Source: Camellia lanceoleosa (taxonomy: Eukaryota; Streptophyta; Magnoliopsida; Ericales; Theaceae). From it: DNA of 64,000 nucleotides. The notes beneath the pieces are model-generated. The model saw nothing but the letters and a program-made list of their open reading frames with translations, did not search any database and was not told the origin of the DNA. This document shows positions 46,834-57,562 of the stretch, in pieces (position 1 is the first letter of the stretch; each line of letters begins with the position of its first letter). A program made the translations under genes and the position numbers. The stretch covers positions 40,618,190 through 40,682,189 of the forward strand of contig CM045761.1 of assembly GCA_025200525.1 (NCBI GenBank), read 5' to 3'.

Positions 46834-48534
46834 CAAGCGTGTTGACGACGTGATGGTCGTTGTCCGCGACAATTGGGAGTTCGGCGAAGGTGAAGATTGC
46901 CTAGACCTGGTGCCGAGGAAAAAAAGAGAACCAGGTGGCCGATTGGATTGCTTGTTTCCGTTATTTCAATATATATTTATTCGGCACTACATTCATCGAA
47001 TCGTTTTGTTTAGGCAGACAGTGATTTGAAAAGAGTGTTGGTTTCAGACGACGACACTGTGCTCGCAGAAATTAAAACCGCGCTACAGTTTGTCAGCCGT
47101 CCAGACCTTCAAAAACAATGGAGGGTAGCCCACATTCTCTTGCGGTACGAGCCAACTTACACGACGTTCTCGGCGGTAGACAATATTCCGATCGTGCGAG
47201 GCGACAACCATCTTACGGCCCTCATCTTCCTCAGCTTCAAAAACTTGAGGGAGATTGGTTTAGAATCATCTAATTCTAAACACGTGGAAGAAAAAGTGGC
47301 CGAACCAATCGCCGAGTACCCGGATCGGTTGGCCGCAAAAGTTGACGAAGCTATTAATTCCGCCTTCGCAGAAGTCGGATTAAACTCTTCTGACCCTCCG
47401 TCTACATCAGGCCGAGGGGACGCCTTCGAAGATATTTTTACAAACTTGGGAGACCTTCCCGGTGATTACTCTGAGGATATGGCTGGGGAAAATCTGAAGC
47501 AGATGGTGCAGAAGAGAAACGTCGAACGCATGGCTACCCGACAAAAGGCCGAGGTTATTCGTTCCGGACTTGTTCCGACTGAATCTGTTCAACCTACTAT
47601 CGTAGAAGAAACGGCTCACGTTGTGGTGGCCGAGACGGAAAAAGATGTCGAGCGTCCAATTACAGAAGAGTCGCCGATTTTAGAGGGTCAGGGCGAAAAG
47701 CAAAGCACTGAGGACAATGACGGCTCTAAAGAGGGACCCATTGATAAACGGCCACGCTTAGAGGAGTCGGCTGTGGTTGCTCCTTTTGTTATTGAGCCAA
47801 AGATAAAAAAACATGCCGATCTCCTCTAAAGCGTCGACTTTGAAAGATCCAGTTGTGGCACTGAGTTTAGCTGCCTCGGTCTCCCTGCTGGCTGATAAGG
47901 CGACCTTTCGTGCCGAGCCGGATTTGGTAATGGTAGCATTAGCTGCTCAATCAGCCCTTCTGGTATGTGACTAACTCCTTTGTTCGTTTGGTTTGTATTC
48001 GATGTTTTTTGGAATGTGACGACCCTTTGTTTTGCAGACGGTTGGAAAGATCGCCGAATTAGGGCGCCGCCAGCATGAGTTGTTGAAAAGATTGGCTGCT
48101 TGCAATCGGAAGTCGATGGTCAAAGGAGCAAGGTGGAGTTTGAGGTAATGAGAGCCGCAATGGAAAGTGCGCGGGCCAAGGCTAAGAAGGAAATGGCCAG
48201 TACAGCTGATCAACTCAGATCTGACGCCGAGGAGAGGGCAAACGCGAGCGAGGAATCACTCAAGCTAGCCAAAGAGGCGCTTGCGAAACTGAAGGCCAAG
48301 TTTGAAGAGTTGAAGCAGGCCAAGGAAAAGGCCGACTCTGAGGCTTTCGCGATGTTCGAGGCTGGGAAGAACGCCGCCTTTAATGACTACGTAAAAGAAG
48401 TCTCCAAATTTAAAAATTGGGGATTCAGACACGGCTGGCTCAAAGCCCTTGCTGCCGTTAAAGTTACATTGGCTATACTAATTCCATACGAGCAAGTGGA
48501 CGTTGAGCCGCTTGAGTCTGATCTTGAGACTTGA
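46834..48534 (+). pseudogene. Antisense ORF A, middle and C-terminal part, with two introns
   Basis: The frame continues from the solo LTR junction (RVDDVMVVVRDNWEF). A GT-AG intron fits at 46935-47017. 47018-47829 is a long open frame (LKRVLVSDDDTVLAEIKT, then acidic Glu/Asp-rich sequence). A frameshift at an A7 run near 47808 changes the frame to one that runs through LAASVSLLADKATF. A second intron, with donor gtatgtgac and acceptor tttgcag, is at 47963-48037. After another frameshift near 48100 the last part, to a TGA at 48534, is a Lys/Glu/Ala-rich coiled coil, ending with FRHGWLKAL. Antisense to gag-pol. Function unknown; the presence of two good introns argues for a once-expressed gene. 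Confidence 0.72.
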
Positions 48535-48660
48535 TTTGGGTGACATTCTAGTTTTGTTAGGCTTTTCTCAATTTCAATGTATGTTTTTTGTTAGTTGACC
48601 TTCATCTTTTTTTGGATTTTCATATGTAAAATATCCGCTGCTAGCGCCCAATTTATGAAT

Positions 48661-48812
48661 GAAAATTTTATATGCTCTCAAGTTATTTCCCGTATTATTT
48701 GCTGTATAAGCACATAATTAGGAGAATCAGCAGTTTGAAAATTTTATATGCTCTCAAGTTATTTCCCGTATTGTTTGCTGTATGAGCACATAATTAGGAG
48801 AATCAGCAATTA
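48661..48812. repeat. 76-bp direct repeat, two copies
   Basis: gaaaattttatatgctctc starts at 48661 and 48737, followed by near-identical sequence ending gagaatcagca. It lies just after the stop of antisense ORF A. Confidence 0.9.
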
Positions 48813-48920
48813 GAACAAAATGTCAAGATTACGTGAGACGTCAGACTTAAAAGCCGATTAAATTTATGGATCTGATTTAATCATAAACAAAATGAATTCA
48901 TGAATATTGTGTTGATAAAT

Positions 48921-49505
48921 CGATTCAGTGGAATGGCTGGGGCACTCAAGCCGACTAGATTGATGAATCTATCCTTGCTCTAGCTGGTTCATGATTGTAG
49001 AACGCTGAATAACACGTTATTGATGAATCTTATATTGATGAATCGATTCGTGGAACGGCTGGGGCACTCAAGTCGACTAGATTGATGAATCTGCCCTTGC
49101 CTCAGCTAGTTCATGATCGTAAAATGCCGAATAACACGTTACTAATGAATCTTGTACTGATGAATCGATTCGTGGAATGGCTGGGGCACTTAAGCCAACT
49201 AGATTGATGAATTTGCCCTTGTCCCAACTGGTTCATGATCGTAGAATGCCAAATAACACGTTATTGATGAATCTTGTACTGATGAATCGATTCGTGGAAT
49301 GGCTGGGGCACTCAAGCTGACTAGATTGATGAATCTGCTCTTGCCCCAGCTGGTTCATGATCGTAGAACGTTGAATAACATGTTATTGATGAATCTTGTA
49401 CTGATGAATCGATTCGTTGAATGGCCGGGGCACTCAAGCCGACTAGATTGATGAATCTTCCCTTGCCACAGTTGGCTCATGATCGTAGAACGCCGAGTAA
49501 CAGTG
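48921..49505. repeat. 122-bp satellite-like tandem array
   Basis: The anchor cgattcgtggaatggctgg or a variant occurs at 48921, 49044, 49166, 49288 and 49410, a period of 122-123 bp. The fifth copy is incomplete. Copies differ by a few substitutions. Variable tandem arrays in the 3' region are known from Tat elements and can seed satellites. Confidence 0.92.
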
Positions 49506-49761
49506 GTTGATGGGGTGATTAGGGTATATGACTTAGTCGGCGCCGGGCTGTTGTCGCTTCAATGTTAATGAGATTGCCTCGGAAGTACTGCCCTCATAGA
49601 GAATAAATGGGCGTATACTTCGTGAATGAGGGTCCTATTTATGTGCTCAGTCAGGAACTTAGTCCAGCTCTTTGAGGAAGATTAAACAAGTACGAATGTC
49701 AAACAGACTTTTCTTCAATAGTAGAGGTGAAGTGAAGACGCTAGCTGAGCTAGATGGAGCC

Positions 49762-50634
49762 ATGATTCGAAGCGGTGAACCTTCACGCACGGGCAGTAAG
49801 ACTTCGAGGGATCGAGAGAGACACTAGTCTTCTCGTCGTCGAAGCAGGTCGCCCAAGAGGGACAAACAGCTACAACGTAGGTCTCCCCAACCCCGTCCTA
49901 AAAGGGAATCTGACGCGACTCTTCGTCCATTGAGTTTCACGGCCTTTGTGGGTAATAGACCAATGACAGAGGCGGATTTGATCATTCGAGATCCAAATGT
50001 GGTAGTCGAGTTTGCTCGACAGATTTTTCCACCTGAAGTTCAGCAATCGATGGTAGGTCAGCAGGACTTCGAAGTGTTTCGTGAAGGCATTCACGGGGCG
50101 GTGAGGGGACTGTACACGGCTTACAAGATCGACATGCGCCTCCGCGCCGCTCACCGCGATATAGAACAGAGAGATAAACGCATTCGGAAGTTAGAAGCTC
50201 GCGCCGAGAAGGCCGAGCGTGAGCTTAGGAAAATAAAGTCCACCGAGCCTCAATTGGCCAGCCACCCAAACCCAATTGTGGAAGAGAGGGTTACTCAACA
50301 GCTGATTAGTGATGCGATCATCGATTGGAACACGGCCAGCATGTTCGCAATCGAGACTGCGAGGGCTGCGGCCTATGAAAAAGGCTTCCACGACGGCCGA
50401 AAGATTGGAATTCAGAAAACCAAGGAAAAACTCGCCGAAGAAGTTTGCCGATGTGAAAATCGTAGATTTAGGTACGGTTGGATCAAAGCACTTCAGCAAG
50501 CTGAGAGTCTCCAGGCAGCAGGGTTGGATCCGGCATTTTCGTTGTACCAACAGAATGATTTCCCCTTATCCGCTTTCAAAATTGAGAAGAGTGATGATAA
50601 AGAAGTTGCCGAACCGAAGAAAACCTTGAAATGA
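49762..50634 (+). pseudogene. Antisense ORF B of the Tat element
   Basis: Plus strand, opposite to gag-pol. From ATG at 49762 the frame is open except for one TAG near 49825 (CAG to TAG is the simplest explanation). The N-terminus is Arg/Ser-rich (SSRRRSRSPKRDKQLQRRSP), resembling RS-type nuclear proteins. The middle has DLIIRDPNVVVEFARQIF and then a long coiled coil (DIEQRDKRIRKLEARAEKAE). The C-terminal FRYGWIKALQQAE matches FRHGWLKALAAVK at the end of antisense ORF A, so the two proteins share a motif. After the TAG it is open for 270 codons. Function unknown. Confidence 0.75.
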
Positions 50635-51013
50635 TTACGTAGATCAAAAGTGAAATTATGTATTTATTGGCTTAATTTTAATAAAATGCTTAGTTCTCAA
50701 TTTGTAGCGTACTTGTTATTTATATTAGTACACATTTTATTCCGAATGTGCACACGTTTTAGATTACGTTTATGCGGCTTGAACAATCTTATTTGAATAT
50801 TTGCATTTTTCGGCCTTTGTTTACGGAGGCTTTAATTTGGATAATAGTACATTGTACATTGTCTATTTCAACTGTTTGTTTCGATGTAATTTTTATTCGG
50901 CACACACGTGTTTGCATGTTTTATTGCATAAACATTGACTGGCCTGAAATAACTAGTCATTTCGGTGGCTCGGTATGAGCATTCTACATTAAGTATTTAA
51001 TTGGCATAATTAT

Positions 51014-51598
51014 GTTACGCACGGAGGCTTTAATCGGCCCAAAGACTATTTGGCTAATCGTGATATCCACGAAGGGCACTCCGAATCCGAAGGCTTTTTT
51101 GGCCCAAAGACATCTTGCGCCGATGGGGCTCCGACTCCGGAGGCTTTATTTGGCCAATCGTGATATCCACGAAGGGCACTCTGAATCCAGAGGCTTTTTC
51201 GGCCCAAAGATGTCTTGCGCCAATGAGGCTCCGAATCTAAAGGCTTTATTTGGCCAATCGTGATATCCACGAAGAGCGAATCCAGAGGATTTTTTAACCC
51301 AAAGACGTTTTGCGCCGGTGGGGCTCTGAATCCGGAGACTTTATTTGGCTAATCGTGATATCTACGAAGAGGCGCTCCGAATCTGGAGGCTTTTTCGGCC
51401 CAAAAATGTCTTGCGCCGATAAGGCTCCGAATACGGAGGCTTTATTTGGCCAATCATGATATCTACGAAGGGCGCTCTACATCTAGAGGCTTTTTCGGCC
51501 CAAAGACGTCTTGCGCCAATGGGGCTCTGAATCCGAAGGCTTTATTTGGCTAATCGTGATATCCACGAAGGGCGCTCTGAATCCGGAGGCTTTTTCGA
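51014..51598. repeat. 100-bp satellite-like tandem array
   Basis: The phrase gtgatatccacgaag or a variant occurs with tgata anchors at 51061, 51161, 51261, 51356, 51457 and 51557, a period of about 100 bp. Each unit includes ggctttttcggcccaaagac or similar and a ggctttatttggc part. It is a second array in the same 3' region and unrelated to the 122-bp one. Confidence 0.9.
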
Positions 51599-51708
51599 AA
51601 CATCGTTGAACTGGAATTTGTAGTGAGTAAATAGGGATCTTTGCATTACAGAAAATGAGATATACATGGCGAACTGTTCAAAACAAGCATCATGTCCCAC
51701 AAGTCGGG

Positions 51709-52948
51709 TCAATGATAAAATTTGCGTAAATGCGTGGAGTTCCAAGGCCATGGCAGACTCCTTCTTGACATGTCTTTGAGCCGATATGCCTCTACTCTTG
51801 CGATCGAATCAATCTGATAGGGGCCGTCCCAGTTAGGAACCAATTTTCCATCAGCCGGTTTCTTGGCAGCTGGTAGTACCTTTCTTCAGGACCAACTCTC
51901 CTAGTGTGTAGCGGTGCAGCTGAACACGTTGGTTATACGCCTTAGCAAGCTGCTGTTGATACCGCGCCATGGATGCGAAGGCACGGTCTCTTCGTTCTTC
52001 AATCAGAACCAAATCCAAGGCCAGCATCATGTCGTTTTGGCCCATATCAAAAACTGTCGATTTCAAGGTTGGGAAGCCGATCTCTAGGGGTATGATTGCC
52101 TGGGTTCCAAAGCATAGAGCAAACGGCGTTTCCCCAGTAGACCGCCTCGGCGTAGTTCGATGAGCCCACAACACACTCAGCAATTCTTCGACCCATTTGC
52201 CTTTAGCTTTCTCCAACCTTTTCTTGATGCCATCCAAGATGGATTTGTTAGAGGCTTCAGCTTGACCATTGCTTTGAGGATAGGCCGGTGTAGAGAAATA
52301 AGGCCGGATACCATACTTGCTACACAATTCTCAGTAGACGCCACAATCAAACTGGGTGCTGTTATTTGAGATGAGTGCTCTCGGAATGCCGAATCGCATT
52401 ATGATGTTTCTCTAAACAAAACTCTTTACGTCGGTATCTCGAATGTGCGTTAGTGCCTCCGCTTCTACCTATTTTGTAAAATAATCTGTCACGACAATCA
52501 AAAATCGCTTGTTACCCAGGGCACGAGGTAGTGGTCCGACGATGTCAAGCCTCCATTGGGCGAACGGCCAAGGACTGGTTATGGAGCTTAGCTCTTCAGC
52601 AGGCAGGTGGGTCAAAGGAGAGAACTTCTGGCACTGTTCACACTTCTTTACGTAACATTTGGCATCTGCTCTCATTGTCGGCCAGTAATAACCCTGTGTT
52701 ACGGCTCGGTGAGCCAGGAATCGCCCGCCAGAATAGGCGCCACAACTGCCTTCATGTATTTCAGTCAGAAGCTCCTCGACTTTGTCCGGATGCACACATT
52801 CCAAATATAGACCAGAGAGGGATTTTTTATAAAGCCTTCTTTGCGGATCCAAGTAGTATCGCAGGGTTTTGTTTCGCAGTTTGTGCGCTTCTTTCTTGTC
52901 CTCTGGGAGCTGTTCGGAAGACAGGAATGCAGCAATGGGATCCATTCA
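51709..52948 (-). pseudogene. Tat integrase, broken
   Basis: The His/Cys zinc finger (HRAVTQGYYW then CYVKKCEQCQKF), the catalytic core (WRLDIVGPLP), and the segment YPQSNGQAEASNKSILDG are clear. The second catalytic Asp is replaced: ISNNSTQF instead of the usual ISDN. Stops interrupt at 52946-52948, at 52469-52471 (TGG to TAG in FTKW), and twice more between 52470 and 52328; a one-base insertion near 51885 precedes the C-terminal WDGPYQ domain. It should be inactive. Confidence 0.9.
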
Positions 52949-53662
52949 ACTTAGTCCAACTTCTATAACATTGACCTGGACTTCCTCCGAAGGGCCAATG
53001 CTCGGCTCCGGGATGAAGCCTACTTCGATGGTCCGTTTAATCTCTGAGTTAATGGCAGAGGCTAAGTAGGCAAGGGCATCTGTATGTGTGTTCTGATCAC
53101 GTGTTATTTGGTTCAATTCATGATGGTCAAATTTTGCCAGCAAGGAGTTGGCCGTTTTCATGTAAGTCGCCATATGGTCGTTTCTTGCCGCATACTCCCC
53201 CTTTAGTTGATTGATCATCAGTTTTGAATCACAAAATACAAGCAAACGCCGAGCACCCAGAAGATGTGCATTCTACAAACTGGCTAGAAGGTCTTCGTAT
53301 TCGGCTTCATTATTTGATGCTTCGAAGCCGAGCTTGACGACCTCCTCAATTATTGCGTCGTCGGGAGCCATGATTACAACTCCAGCTCCACTGCCCCGCT
53401 GATTAGATGATCCATCACAATACAGCTGCCAAATGTCCCCAACATAAATTCTCCAGTTCGGCTCCGGTCGAATTTCATCGGTCTTGAAATCGGTAAGACC
53501 CCCAGTGAATTTGGCAACAAAGTCAGCAAGCACCTGTCCCTTGATTGAGGTTCTAGGAAGAAACTGAATGTCGTACTGGCCGAGTTCAAGAGCCCACTTT
53601 GAAACATGTCTTGATGCTTCTGCACTTCGTAGTACTGATCGGAATGGATAATCTGTTAGCAC
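52946..53662 (-). pseudogene. Second (plant-type) RNase H, with end of first RNase H
   Basis: 53662-53510 holds the tail of the Ty3-type RNase H (ALELGQYDIQFLPRTSIKGQ). A second RNase H follows with YCDGSSNQRGSGAGVVI, ASNNEAEYEDLLASL, LLVFCDSKLMINQLKGEY and NTHTDALAYLAS, carrying the Asp-Glu-Asp-Asp set. TAG at 53273-53275 and TGA at 52946-52948 break it. Its place between the first RNase H and integrase is the mark of the Tat lineage. Confidence 0.9.
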
Positions 53663-54780
53663 CCCAATGCTATGTCCCTAGAAGTAATGCATCAGTTTTC
53701 TTGCCGCCATGACTAGGGCTAGGATGAGTTTTTCCAGCGGAAGGTAACATATTTCGGCGTCAACCATTGCCTGCTCACATAATATACTGGCCGCTGCTCT
53801 CTCAGCTCTTCCTTTATTAGTACGACGCTGACGGCCATGTTGAAAACTGCCAGATACAAAATGAGCGGGTCACCAACAGCAAGTGTTGTCAAGAGTGGTA
53901 CTGAGCGGAGGTAGGTCTTGAGGCCGTTGAAAGCGGCTTCGCATTCGACGGACCATTCAAAAGCCTTTCCTTGCCATAATGTGTAAAAGAATTGTCGGCA
54001 TCGATCTATAGACCGACTGATGAACCTGTTAAGTGCGACGGCCATCCCCATCAACTTTTGAACCTCTTTTACTGAATGAAAGGAGCCGAGTTCCAAGATT
54101 GCTGTGATTTGCCTCGGGTTGGCCTCTATTCCTCGGTGGTTGACAATGTAACCCAAGAACTTGCCAGAGCCGATCCCAAATGCACATTTGGAAGCGTTCA
54201 GCTTCATTCTATATTTGCGTAGAATGCTGAATGTCTTTTCTAGATCGACTATGTGATTTTGCTCTTCCTTGGACTTGACCACCATATTGTCAATGTACAC
54301 TTCTATAGTGCGGCCGAGTTGCTCTTTGAACATGACAGTGACCAGTCTTTGGTAGGTTGCCTCTGCATTCTTCAGCCCAAAAGGCATAACTTTGTAGTAG
54401 TAGGTTCCTCTTGGGGTGAGGAATGCAGTTTTGTCATGGTCCTCTAGATACATGGCGATTTGATGGTAGCCTCTGTAAGCATCGAAGAAGCTCATACGTT
54501 GATAGCGTGCTGTCGCATCTACAAGTTGGTCAATTTTGGGTAGGGGAAAACAATCCTTGGGGCAGGCTTTGTTTAGGTCCGTGAAGTTGATGCACATTCG
54601 CCAAGTCCCATTTTTCTTCTTCACCACCACTGTATTAGAGAGCCATGTAGGGTAGGTCACTTCCCTAATTGCGCCGGCGTCAAGCAGCCTGTCAACCTCC
54701 TCAACAACAGCGGCAGTATGCTCTGCGGCTGACCGCCGGCTTTTCTGAATGATCGGCTTGCACTTAGGATCGACATTCAA
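53663..54780 (-). pseudogene. Tat reverse transcriptase and first RNase H
   Basis: The reading frame 54780-53719 contains KKKNGTWRMCINFTDLNKAC, the first Asp in FFDAYRGYHQI, FLTPRGTYYYKVMPFGLKNA and the active site as VYIDNMVVKS. The normal YIDD has become YIDN, so the second catalytic Asp is lost (a single G to A change). A frameshift near 53735 and a TAG in the RNase H segment follow. Dead enzyme, securely recognised. Confidence 0.94.
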
Positions 54781-55681
54781 ATGGTGCTATGAAACGGACG
54801 GATCTATACCCGGCATCTCATACGGAGTCCACACAAAGACATCGAGGTTGCTGAGCAAGAAAGAGATTAGCTGCTATCTGTCAGTTTGATTCAGAGAGGC
54901 GCCGACCGTGAAGAACTTGTCTGGGCTTCCATCGATTTCAACTCAGTCTAAGCCTTCCTTGGCCTTTTCATTTGGGAGCTGCCCAACATCGTCGAGGCTC
55001 TCTCGATTCGGCACCTCAATGGAATTCAACTGTAGTTCCTTTGGCCTTTTTTCAGCAAGGAGATAACATGCTTGTGTCGATTTCTGGGAGCCACGAATTT
55101 ACTCAATACCGCGTTCTGTCGGGAAACGTAGCAGTTGATGATAGGTGCTTGGTACGGCCTGCATAGTATATAACCAGGATCGCCCCCATGATGAGATTAT
55201 ACGGTGACGGCAACTTGACGACCAAGAATTCCACATCTACTGTTCGGGAGCTTGCTCGAACGGGTAGTCTGATTTTCCCCAACGGATACTCTGGATTAAC
55301 ATTGAAGCCGAATAGTGGGTAAGGGGCCGAAGAGAGATCCGATTCAGAGAAACCGAGTTTGGTAAATGTCTTATAGTACATAATCTCCGAAGTGCTCCCC
55401 AGATCAATGAGTACGCGCTCAACTGTGAATCGGTTTACGTGTAACTCAATTACCAAGGGATCAATGTGGGGTAGTGTTACTCCGGCCAAATCCGAATCAT
55501 CAAAATTAATGCCCTCGGCTTCATGGAGCCGCTTAGCCGAAGTGAGTTGGTCTTGAGGGTCAGATTTTGACTGAATCGTATGCACCGCTGATGACATTGG
55601 CAGGCTGTATATCATGTGTATCACGCCAAGCGAAGGTGAATCCTGTCTCAAGGCTATTGCTTTGGTTGGGTTGCCTTTTCA
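54781..55681 (-). pseudogene. Tat aspartic protease and linker, broken
   Basis: The protease motif is VLIDLGSTSEIMY; the usual third position of D-[ST]-G is followed by Gly but the second is Leu, an unusual form. NLIMG marks the end of the core. A one-base insertion near 55190 changes the frame, and at least three TAG/TGA codons follow before the reverse transcriptase. Confidence 0.82.
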
Positions 55682-57115
55682 GACGTACTGTTTTAGCCGA
55701 CCATCTTGTACCAATTCCTCCAAGAGGTCCTTCAGTGTATAATAACTATCAGTATCATGGCCATGGTCCTTGTGATATTCACACCATCTATCCCATCTTC
55801 TCGTGTCGAGAGGTCCCACCATTTTCAACAGCCATTTGAAGAACGGAAGGTGTTGGATTTTGGACATAACCGCACTGATTAGCTCTGTCAACTATGTATA
55901 TTTTTTGTCGGCACGCCTCGTGCGCCTGCTGTTAACTTGCAGTTGTTCATTTTCTCGGTGGGAGCATTGGTCGTTTGATCAGCGGGAATCCTGTCTCTTA
56001 TCTCGTTTCACCCGATGTTGTGGTTCAAGGCTCTGAGGTGCTACAAAATTTAACGGCTGAGCATTTTCAGCAGGAGCTGTCTTGTTGGTCATATTGTCGG
56101 CTTTAACCCTCAAGGCATCATCTTCCACTTTACAGTATTCTTCAACTTTCTTCATCAACGACCAAATTGTTTTGGGGGGCCGTCTGGTTAGAGAGCTGTA
56201 GAGGGCGCTGTCGAGATGCAGCTCTATCTTAAAGACGGTGATGGCCATGGAATCATTGCAAGCATCGTCTACCAGATTGAAACATTCCCAATACCTCGCC
56301 GAGTAGGCACGAAGGGTTTCTCCCGGTTGAATCTGCATTGCCCAGAGGGAATCGGCTTGCTTTGGCTAGACTTCATTAGTGATAAACCTTGCCCTGAAGT
56401 ATTTTTGGAGTTGGTGGAAGCTTTTAATCGAAGCTGGCTCCAGTTTGTAGTACCACCTGATAGCTAGTGGTCCCAAACTGCTCGGAAATATTCTGTACAT
56501 CAAAGCCTCGTCATTTGCATAGAGTGTCATGGCTTGCTTGTAATGGCGGATGTGATCGGTGGGGTCTGATTTACCGTCGTACAAGATGAATGACGGTGCT
56601 TTGAATTTCTTGGGTAGCACTGCCTTTGCAATCCGCTGTACAAAAAGATCGTATTGATCTTCATCTGAACTGTTTCTTCTTCGCTTATACCTTATACGGG
56701 GACTTTCTTCAGAAGAACTGGAAGTTTCAGATCGTCCCTTCTTCTTGGGCTCCGGGGATAATGAGTCGGAGTTGCTATCAGTGTTTTGTTGTCGGGCTTG
56801 AGATCGTCGACCACCTGTCCTCACAGGTCGTTCCGAGCCTTGGTGTGCAGCTTGTTTGGACTTCGCCACCTCCAAGGCCAAATCCTAACGGAGACGTTCA
56901 TTCTCTGTGATCATGTTCTCCAACCTTTGTTCGTTTTGTTTTGCTTGTTCCATGATCGTTTGCATTGCTTCGTGCTCTGGAGTCGAGGGTGAGGCGAAGT
57001 TCAAAACGCGTCTTGTAGGGATAGTCTTCGGTCCGAGCATGTTTGTTGGAGTGAGGTCGTCTCTCTGCATGGTTTCATCAGTGACTATCGGAGGGTCTTC
57101 CGTTATGCCCGCCAT
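55679..57115 (-). pseudogene. Tat gag, broken by in-frame stops
   Basis: Start ATG at 57115 (MAGITEDPP). Conserved gag parts include LYDGKSDPTDHIRHYKQAM, IRWYYKLEPASIKSFHQL and LRAYSARYWECFN, and the C-terminal CEYHKDHGHDTDSYYTLKD with a Cys-His motif (WCEYHKDHGHDT). One frame runs throughout, but stops lie at 56885-56887, 56366-56368, 55979-55981, 55892-55894 and 55679-55681. Each is a TAG or TGA that a single C to T change in CAG or CGA (or G to A in TGG) would produce. Confidence 0.9.
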
Positions 57116-57130
57116 AGATGTGTTTGAGTA

Positions 57131-57148
57131 TTCCCACAGATGGCGCCA
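57131..57148 (-). other. Primer-binding site
   Basis: Two bases inside the 5' LTR the minus strand reads TGGCGCCATCTGTGGGAA. TGGCGCC starts are typical of Tat and related gypsy elements, primed by a tRNA ending GGCGCCA. Confidence 0.8.
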
Positions 57149-57150
57149 AT

Positions 57151-57562
57151 TGTGGTGAAGTGGTTTGAAAATACTCTTCTGATCTTGGGGGACGTTCGAG
57201 ATCCTCTGCTAGTCACCTGAAAAGTAACAAACACTCCGATCGGGGGTGCCGGAATTAGCACTTCGACGAGCAAGTTAGTCTCTGCACTCAAGATTACTTG
57301 TATTCTAAGTTAAACTTAATAATTCTCACATACCTTTCTAGAATTGAAGATATTCTATTTATAGTATTCTCTTTGGGCCTTTGGACTGGGCCCATCCTTG
57401 TTCTGTTACATGTACCTCTACTCGGCATCTGTTCTACTGGCTGAGGTGCTGGCTATTCTATTCGGCTCCTTGATTGATTGGGGTATGTGCCGAATAGAGG
57501 TTACATTTCGGATCGGACACGCTTATCCGTCCCTATGGATCCGATGAAATTCGGCTCCCACA
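57151..57562 (-). repeat. 5' LTR of the Tat element
   Basis: It is 412 bp, the same length as the other LTR, starting TGTGGTGAAG and ending GGCTCCCACA on the plus strand. The primer-binding site abuts its inner end. Confidence 0.93.

Larger units (their letters stand above)
43099..57562 (-). mobile_element. Tat-lineage Ty3/gypsy LTR retrotransposon with nested solo LTR
   Basis: The element is bounded by two 412-bp LTRs (TGTGGTGAAG...GGCTCCCACA on the plus strand) and the 5-bp duplication gttgt (43094-43098 and 57563-57567). gag-pol reads on the minus strand, so the right LTR is the 5' LTR. Domain order is gag, protease, reverse transcriptase, RNase H, a second plant-type (archaeal-like) RNase H, integrase. 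A second RNase H between the first one and integrase is diagnostic of the Tat lineage. A long 3' region (43511-51708) holds antisense genes and tandem arrays. Coding domains are dead. The full length is 14.46 kb, about 11.95 kb without the nested 2.5-kb solo LTR. Confidence 0.93.

Noticed and set aside
48921..49505. CRISPR-like regular repeats
   Set aside because: The whole 122-bp unit repeats, without unique spacers, and lies inside a plant retrotransposon.
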